Shown in pieces: positions 11,411 to 19,200 of a stretch of DNA of 20,939 nucleotides. Every line of letters starts with the position of its first letter. The stretch's first letter is position 1. The DNA comes from Branchiostoma floridae. Its lineage: Eukaryota > Chordata > Leptocardii > Amphioxiformes > Branchiostomatidae. The stretch is taken from positions 6,457,626-6,478,564 of the forward strand of contig NC_049985.1 in assembly GCF_000003815.2 (NCBI RefSeq). The letters are read 5' to 3'. Under the pieces are notes generated by a model, which did not search any database, was not told where the DNA came from, and worked only from the letters and a program-made list of their open reading frames with translations. Position numbers and translations under genes: made by a program.

Positions 11411-11770
11411 GCAGCCTAGCTGATCAACCCCCAACCAAAGATGGCCTCGCTAAGCTATCTCCCAACCATGCTCTGGACTCTGGAGGAAATCGGGAGTGCC
11501 AGGGGCTTTACCCAGATAGCAATCATGGTTATTGTAGAAGATTAAGCTCAGTATGAGAGACTATATAAAACAACCTAGCCGACCCGTGACCTACAACTAA
11601 AGATGACCTCGCTAAACCATTTTCCAACCATTTTCAGGAGAAAGTCGAGAGAGAGACTAAAAGTGCCAGGGGTTCTACACATATAAAGGACGTTATATAA
11701 CGTCTTGCACAGACACAGATAGCGATCATGGTTACTGCAAAAGATTGAGACTCAGCGTGAGAAAGACCAC
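11411..11770 (+). repeat. Tandem duplication of a 150-200 bp unit
   Basis: Copy one (11411-11560) and copy two (11571-11770) share CCTAGCYGA, AACYAAAGATGRCCTCGCTA, AACCAT, AGTGCCAGGGG, CAGATAGCRATCATGGTTA and AGCTCAG/GACTCAG in order. The second copy is longer by an insertion at about 11680-11710 that contains the palindrome GACGTTATATAACGTC. Neither copy keeps an open frame. Confidence 0.75.
11689..11704. repeat. 16-bp perfect palindrome
   Basis: GACGTTATATAACGTC is a perfect inverted repeat inside the second copy of the tandem duplication, absent from the first. It may be a small insertion remnant or expanded palindrome. Confidence 0.7.
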
Positions 11771-13088
11771 TCACTACATGACAGTCTCATAGATTCCCAT
11801 TGTACTGTAACAATGACGTAAATGCCCGTTACCACAGCAACGGAAGGTATGGCCACATTCCTCACCTACACGGCATTGTCCGATAGCAGGTAACCCTCTT
11901 TTAGATATAGTTGCAATAATTGGCCAAACTGAATAGAAAAGGGTAGGTCATCTCAGACCAGCTGAGCTACAGTACAGCAAAGGTTTTCTACTTTAAAATG
12001 AAGAAAGACAAGAAATGAAGAAAAAAATGACTTTTAACAATCCTCAAAACTGCACTTTATTTCTCAAGGTCTGTAAAAAAGAACAATCCAGACTTCACTT
12101 CCTACTGGGTCTTTTAAGGCAGTAAAATTACGTTAGATGAGTCATAATTATCTGTTAAGGCCATCTTAGTGCGGCGTGTCCTTAAAATTCAGGGCACGGA
12201 CGTTGTGGGAGGGTAATTTTCTGTCTGACCCAAGGTCCCTGGTTCTAGCCCCAAGCTAACACGGCACGGCATACCTGTGCGCTGAGTGTGCACGGTTCGC
12301 TTCAGGGGCTCCAGTCTTGCGTCCCAATCCCCAGGTCTCAGATGATTGACAGGCAAACTAAAGATTTGACCCGCCCACCAAGTCCACTGGGTACAATGGT
12401 AGCAGGTCATGCAGTGTCTGACTATGCCGTCCGGATGGTTAGTTGTGAAAGGACATCCAAGTGATACACAAACAGCAACATTGAAAATATCTGCCTCGTC
12501 TCTAGGAACTGTTGACCTCTACCTTCCACACCCAGAAATGGATATGCAATTATGCATCCATCCAGCATACTAAGTAACTTGCAATACACATTCCACATCA
12601 TATGTCCCAAATTCTTGACTGAGTAACATATACTAGTAGACACGTCATGTTGTGCAGTGCAGAAGCAACGGGTACACTTTGATTAGCAGACTTTCTTATT
12701 TTGTCCGTGAGACTGGTCTTGACGGTCCTTTTCTTGTCCCACTGTCGCACCAACGTCATCAAAAATAATTGCCTCGTATCTCAAATGAGCATCAAATCAA
12801 ACCATACAAATGGGCGCCACCTTGAGGCTCCAAGTTGCTCTGCAGTGAATGAACAGAACAAGAGCAAAATGTCACCGTGTTTTTTCTTTCTAAACACAAT
12901 TCTACCTCTTGATTTGTTTAGAATTCTTACCCTAGACATTCGCCTGCGTTTACACAACCTCTCGCTGTCAGGGGTTAATGGCCCCCTTCCCGAGATCGGC
13001 GTCGTGCCACCAGCAGCGCGATTTTAGTCAGGCTAATGATTTTCTTGTTTCACAATTCTAACGTATTTCTTTCTCGGTGCAACTTCAG
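11771..13088. other. Upstream flank of the SLC6 coding start
   Basis: It should hold either the promoter and 5' UTR or the last part of a 5' intron of the transporter gene. A pyrimidine-rich stretch and CAG end at 13088, which favours an intron. I see no TATA box or initiator I would defend. GGTTCTAGCCC at 12241 is B-box-like. Confidence 0.45.
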
Positions 13089-13091
13089 GTG

Positions 13092-13254
13092 ATGGAGGTT
13101 GAGATGAAGGAGAAGGGCCGGGCCGCGGAGCCTGAGGAGCCGGAGAGGGAGCAGTGGGGAGCCAAGATGGACTTCATGTTGTCTATGTTGGGGTACTGCG
13201 TGGGGCTGGGCAACGTCTGGAGGTTCCCGTACCTCTGCTATAAGAACGGCGGAG
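13092..13254 (+). CDS. SLC6 exon 1: N-terminus and TM1
   Basis: Encodes residues 1-54 plus the first base of codon 55. The first 20 residues are short and strongly charged (many Glu, Lys, Arg), and [17 protein letters not shown] then leads into TM1. The core is [22 protein letters not shown], the SLC6 signature. Gly38 is in the substrate-site position (Asp98 in human SERT) and Asn41 is the Na+ ligand. The ATG at 13092 has G at -3 and +4, a good Kozak context. A pyrimidine-rich stretch and CAG at 13086-13088 immediately precede it, so an acceptor may open this exon at 13089. That would leave a 5' UTR exon, or less likely an N-terminal coding exon, somewhere upstream. The donor is GTCAGT at 13255. 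Confidence 0.93.
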
Positions 13255-16200
13255 GTCAGTTGGTTCTGTTTGTTTGTTAGTTTGTTTATTTTTTTTGAAC
13301 TTTTGTTTATTTATGTCAGCTCAAATCGGTCTGCAGGCCGCTTTTCATTGAGGTCATGAAGGAAGAGGCAAGGGTCTGAAAAAGTATATGGCAGATACAC
13401 AGTTTACATTGTCGTAGTCTAAATGCTTACAGTAAGCTGTCCCGGTCACCCTATAGCTACGAGTTTACGAGCTCTAAATGACATCTCAGAATATCTTCAT
13501 ACATAGCACTCGCAACGTCGATAAAGTTTAGACACCCAAGCTATCAGATACGCCAAATAGCAATTACTCAAAAAGCAACTGGATATGATTTTGGAAACTG
13601 TCAGACGCTTCAGATAGCTGAAGAGATCTCGTTGGAGAGCAGGTTTTATTGCAATCGTAATATTACAAAACGTCAAGTCCCCTCCTCCTCCCAAGAGACG
13701 TTGCCAAAACATTTGCATGCCACAATGAGAAATTCTAACTGATTTGCATGCCAAGTTAACAATATATATCTCTGAACCCAACAGGAGCCTTCCTTATTCC
13801 GTACCTCATCATGTTGACGTTTGCCGGACTGCCCCTGTTCTTCATGGAGCTGGCCCTGGGTCAGTACGCCAGTCTGGGCCCGGTCACCATCTGGAGATGC
13901 CTGCCTCTGTTCAGGGGTAAGTTTCTCTTTTCACACATGCGGCATGCTACAGCAATGTCGCTATGGTCGTATGGATGTCTGAATCAGTACAGATTGTTAG
14001 CGGCCTCTGGCAGAATATATAAAAACTGCAGTAGAGTAATACTGACTGCTCGACTCCCTTTGGATGAACTAATGGTGCATCGCCTTAGGTGAAGAAATAG
14101 ACATGAACAATGCAAAAGTTGGTTGAATGTTAGAATCCATGAAGCGATAACATGCATCCATACGGCATTTTATTTTATGCACATGGTACCACTGTACAAT
14201 AAAAGGTAGCATCTTAGTATGTACGAGGACTTTGCCTCCAAATGTTTTTAGGGCGTTCACAGTACGGATCTGTTTCTTTGTAGCATGGATGCCAGAATGC
14301 TTCCAGGGCCTATACACCTCGATTCCTCGGCTTTCGGGCTAGCATGCCCAATGAAATTCTACCGCCTGAGTTACACCCCGATACTAGTTTCTTTCATGAT
14401 GACAGAAATACATACATGAGATGTTCTTGTATAATACCACAGGCATCGGTGTTGCCATGTGTATCATCTCCGGTTTGGTGTGCATCTACTGCAACATGAT
14501 CATCGCCTGGCCCCTGTAGAGTCAATTCCAAGTCACCGAGATGGTTTTGAAATAATATTTGTAATAAGTTTGAACTATTTTGAGTAAAAAAACATTTCAA
14601 TCACTAAAGTTCAAAATTGTTCAAACATTTCAAAATGAAAGTTTAAACATGTTTGAACCTTTTTATATTTGTTGGAACATTTGGGAAAGTAATGATATCA
14701 TTATCTCTTTATTTAGAACAATTTTCAAACATCTATGTGTTTTTGTTATTGTTCCAACATGTTCCAACATTTTGTGTCATTTTTTCCCTCCATAAAAACT
14801 TTTATTGACCCCATAAACAAAGCTGCTAAGCTTGGTCCTTTGTTTGGCTCTTGTATTTGTAGACTTTCTTTAGTATACACTGGTGAGTCTTTTGTGAGAA
14901 GGTGGCAGACAGACATAATATAATACAACAATTAACCAACTAGATACATGGTCATCCGAAAACCGTATGACATTGAACGAAGACACGGATGTGTGAATTG
15001 CCCTCTTCCCAGCCCACTGACCCAGTTTCATCATATTGTTTCCATGTTCGAACATGTGATCACAAATGATGCATCTATGTTGGAACAGTTTAGAAACTAA
15101 CAGAAATAATGTATTTGATGTTAGAAATGTTTCTAACATGTTTGAATACTATAGAAACATTTAGAACGTCATATAGATGTTGCAAATAGTTCTAAACAGT
15201 TACTTATCACAGTTAGATTGTTACAAAGATTTCCAAATTGTTAGAACAAAAGGCAAGAAACACCCTCTCGGTAATATGGAATCGACTCTACTACCTGTTC
15301 GTACGTGTCCGTAATTCTCTCTACAGGACATTGCCTTCAAGTGTTTTAGGGCATTCCCAATACGATTCTCTTTCTTTGATGATGATAGAAATGTATACAT
15401 TTGGTGTTTTTGCGTTGAACACAGGCATCGGTGTTGCCATGTGCATCATCTCCGGTCTGGTGTGCATCTACTACAACATGATCATCGCCTGGTCCCTGTA
15501 CTACATGTTCGCCTCCTTCACCAGCATGCTGCCCTGGCGCACCTGCGGCAACTGGTGGAACACCCCCAACTGCGTGGAGACCTCCGCCGTGGCCAACGCC
15601 ACCAACAAGACCGAGAACTACACCCGGATCAGTCCCAGCGAGGAGTACTTCCAGTAAGTCTCTAGTAATATACATGTGTAAGCTGGGTTTACACACGCTT
15701 TTTTAGTAGACTCTGTGAGGTGACTCCGCACTGTGAGATCAGCACTGAGTTTACACACGCAAGTGACTCAGCACTGAGTTTACACACGCGTTATCGAGGA
15801 TCTAGCAGATAAAATGTATAGCAGTGTGCAGAAACAGTTTACAAGAATTAGATTTTTGAAGTTCAGGGTACAATATACAAAACGTATGAAAATGGGCATA
15901 GATTTGCCAGCTCGTTCTTTTATAAAAGCCACATTTATTTGTCCCCCTCCCAGCGGAGATAATAAAACTGCAGGTGACGTACAGGCCCGATATTTACCAG
16001 TATCAAGGCGCAAATTCACGCCTACCGAACTGATGTGTCCTTCTACGATTCAGCACAGTTTCCACCTCGCTGTTGCACAGAAGAATGATGACGGCCTTTT
16101 CAAGTACTATAACGCAAAACGTTATATACCCGAACCACTCACGGGTGGTCGCGGACTAAATGCTGTTTAGATACTAAGGCCCCCTTTCCACTAGACGGCG

Positions 16201-19200
16201 ATTCCGCTGCGCTCTTACTGCAACCGAAATAGGATATGTCTAACCTTCGCTATCACACTAAGTATGTTATACTAAACGTAAAAGTGTGACTGAGAAGACA
16301 ACGAAACACACAAAGTGTAAAAAGATTCGTTTCTTTTCTATACAATTCGTTGAGTGATATGCTAAATTTTAAGTCGCAGAGAAAGCGCGGCGAGAACGCC
16401 GTCCTAGTGGAAAGTGGGTATAATGAGACCTTAATGACTGTTTTTCTCCCCTACCTCAGTGAGCGTGTTCTGCAGTACACTGTGGACATAGGGAACAACC
16501 AAACCGCCAGGGGGATCCAACACACTGGAAACATGAGCTGGGAGCTGGCGCTGGTCCTCCTGCTGGCCTGGATCATCGTGTTCGCCTGTCTGTGCAAGGG
16601 AGTCAAGTCCTCGGGCAAGGTAGGAGGGATTCGTCAACATATCGTCTGGGAGATAGGAATTACACGACAATCTACTGACCTACTCACCCTCTTATTCACT
16701 CGCTCGCTCACTCACTCACTCACTCACTCACTCACTCACTCACTCACTCACACTCACTCACTCACTCACCCACTCACCCACTCACTCACACTCACTCACT
16801 CACTCACTCACTCACACTCACTCACTCACTCACTCACACTCACTCACTCACTCACTCACTCACTCACACTCACTCACTCACTCACTCACCCACTCACTCA
16901 CTCGCTCGCTCGCTCACTCACTCACTCATTCACTCACTCACTCACTCACTCACTCACTCATGATCACTCACTCACTCACGTTTTCTGACTAGCTCTCACT
17001 TGCTCACTCACTCATTCGCATACTCACGTACTTACTCAGTCACTCACTCACTCACGCACGTACTCACGTACTTACTCAGTCACTCACTCACTCGCTCACT
17101 TACGCACGTACTCACTCACGTACTTACTCAATCACTCACTCAGTCGCTTATTCAGACTCACACTCACCCACTAACTCACGCACGCACGCACGCACGCACG
17201 CCCTCACTAACAAATATGTTTATCTACTGCTTCATTTCGAATGGTGAGGTAAAAAATGGTTCTCGCACCAAACGTTTGTATGTGGCTAAAAACGCGAACC
17301 GTAGCGAATTGCAGTATCGTGGGGTATTTGAAACAGCACCATCAGCCTTACCTAAACCCTTTTGATTCTATTACTTTTGTCAAAAGTTGGTGGTGGCCAA
17401 CACACCGGATGTGACGTAACAGTAACGTATATCATCTTGTTCCCAGGTTGTGTACTTCACGGCCACGTTCCCGTACGTCGTGCTGATCATCCTGCTGATC
17501 CGTGGCGCGATATTACCAGGTGCCAGGGAAGGCATCATCTTCTACATCAAGCCTGATTTTAATCGACTCGCAGATTCGCAGGTATGTTATTACGCGTAGC
17601 TGAGTTTTCCTTGGCCTGGTACTTAGTTTGCTTGAAATGTCTTATAATAATTAGATTATAGTGCAAATTGCACCAGACTTCGTGTCTGTTAAATGAAAGC
17701 GGTCGAGGAAGTCAAAATCCGCGAGTTTGGAATGTCAGTTGTACGACTATCAAAGGAAATGTTTGTATGGTTCCCATATAGAAGCAGAAATCCCAATTTC
17801 ATTCTAATGTGACGCGTTAGGTGTTGTTAGCTTTTTCCATCTTTTGCTTTCATTACAGCGAATGATGTGTATCTTGATATGCCAGGCCGACCGCTTGTAT
17901 AAGTCATTCCGTTCCGCGTACGTCTCACTGCTTTGACCCTGGTCAGCCGTCAGCCAATCAGATACATGCATTCTACCTTCTGATGTTGGAGAGAAAGCTA
18001 CCAGCCAGTCACCTTTTCGTTAGACCGGAGACGGCAACGTGATTGGTTGGTGACTGCGGGTGGCCAGTGCTAACGAAGCGAGAAGGACGGAGCATGCCTT
18101 TCTGTATGTTCGTATGAATCTAGTTTCATGTCGATTTATTTCTCGGTCATCTAGGTATGGTACGATGCAGCGTCCCAGATTTTCTACTCCCTGGGTGTGG
18201 CATTCGGAGGAATATTGGCCATGTCGAGCTACAACAAGTTCAACAACAATTGTCACAGGTACAGGCACTTCAAAGATCACTCCCTTGCCGTACAAGTAGT
18301 TTAGTTATGCTCAAAATATCATGACAAAACCATCTACTAGATGTAGTTCTCCCTGTCGACTAACCCTGTAGCAAAGAGAGCTTTGATAGGCAAACGGCTA
18401 CTTCAGTGTGCTAATGGTTAACTTATGATATGATGTAATGATGGTAAATTTATGTCTTTAAGAATAGTTCAAATATCTCAAACCTCCAAGCCTCCCTTAT
18501 GCATTGTATAATTGTAGTTCATTCATCATGCAAAAAAGGTTTGACTCACTCACATAACAATACATACAATATCGTAACAGCAAGTGTAGTTGAACAAGAT
18601 AACAAACTGCGTGTGCTACTCCGCAGGGACGCCGTGATCATAGCTCTGGCCAACTGCACTACCAGCGTGTTTGCGGGCTTCGCCATCTTCTCCTACATCG
18701 GGTACATGTCGCACGAGCTGAAGATGCCAGTGGGGAAGGTGGTAGCCAGCGGTAAGTAAAGAAACAATCATTCCCACTAACAAAGAAGTAACTCGACATC
18801 TTTATCTGCAAGTACCGTTACGTATTAGCCCCCAAAATTGAGTTTACTATCTATGCCCATGACACCGCAACGATCTACATATTCATTAGTTAACTAGCCA
18901 CTGCCAACGCTGCCATGACAGCCTCCAAAGTGTTATGAGTAGGAAGTCTAAGGTCTATGTCGCGTTTCCAAACTGGCCGGGCAGCTTTCGGGTACGAGAA
19001 GTATTATATAAAAATTCAAATACATAATGACATGTGACAATCCCTGCATGGAAAATATATCAAAGAAGGTTTAGACATTAGAAATTCCCCAAATGATTGT
19101 AAAAGCCTCCAATGATTGTAAGAAACTTATCCCATACTACAATTCCTGTATTAGCTAGATAAGCCTTAAGTTAAGTAATATAGCACTGTAGTTATGTTGA

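Larger units (their letters stand above)
14226..14519 (+). repeat. Upstream copy of a duplicated intron-exon block
   Basis: Intron sequence 14226-14280 aligns with 15325-15378 (shared TTGCCT, TTTTAGGGC and CTGTTTCTTTG-like words). Then 14388-14442 (TTTCTTTCATGATGACAG onward) aligns with 15371-15424. With the exon copy this gives a duplicated block of about 185 bp containing the end of intron 2 and the start of exon 3. The upstream copy is interrupted by a 107-bp insert (14281-14387) that the downstream copy lacks. Confidence 0.8.

Noticed and set aside
12160-12410. Possible SINE with GGTTCTAGCCC at 12241
   Set aside because: The only A-box candidate is about 75-80 nt upstream and poor. No flanking duplication was found, so the claim would rest on one short word.
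15346-15696. 116-codon minus-strand frame, rich in Gly and Val
   Set aside because: It is the antisense shadow of exon 3, produced by its GC-rich codon use. The + strand matches the SLC6 family.
15814-16170. 118-codon + strand frame within intron 3
   Set aside because: No recognised domain, and it lies in a phase-2 intron between two well-supported exons. It could be an element fragment, but I cannot support a gene.
16350-16988. Open frame of 212 codons with repeated Ser-Leu-Thr-His
   Set aside because: It is exon 4 read through its donor into the CTCA microsatellite. The exon itself ends at 16619 by family alignment and a GT donor.
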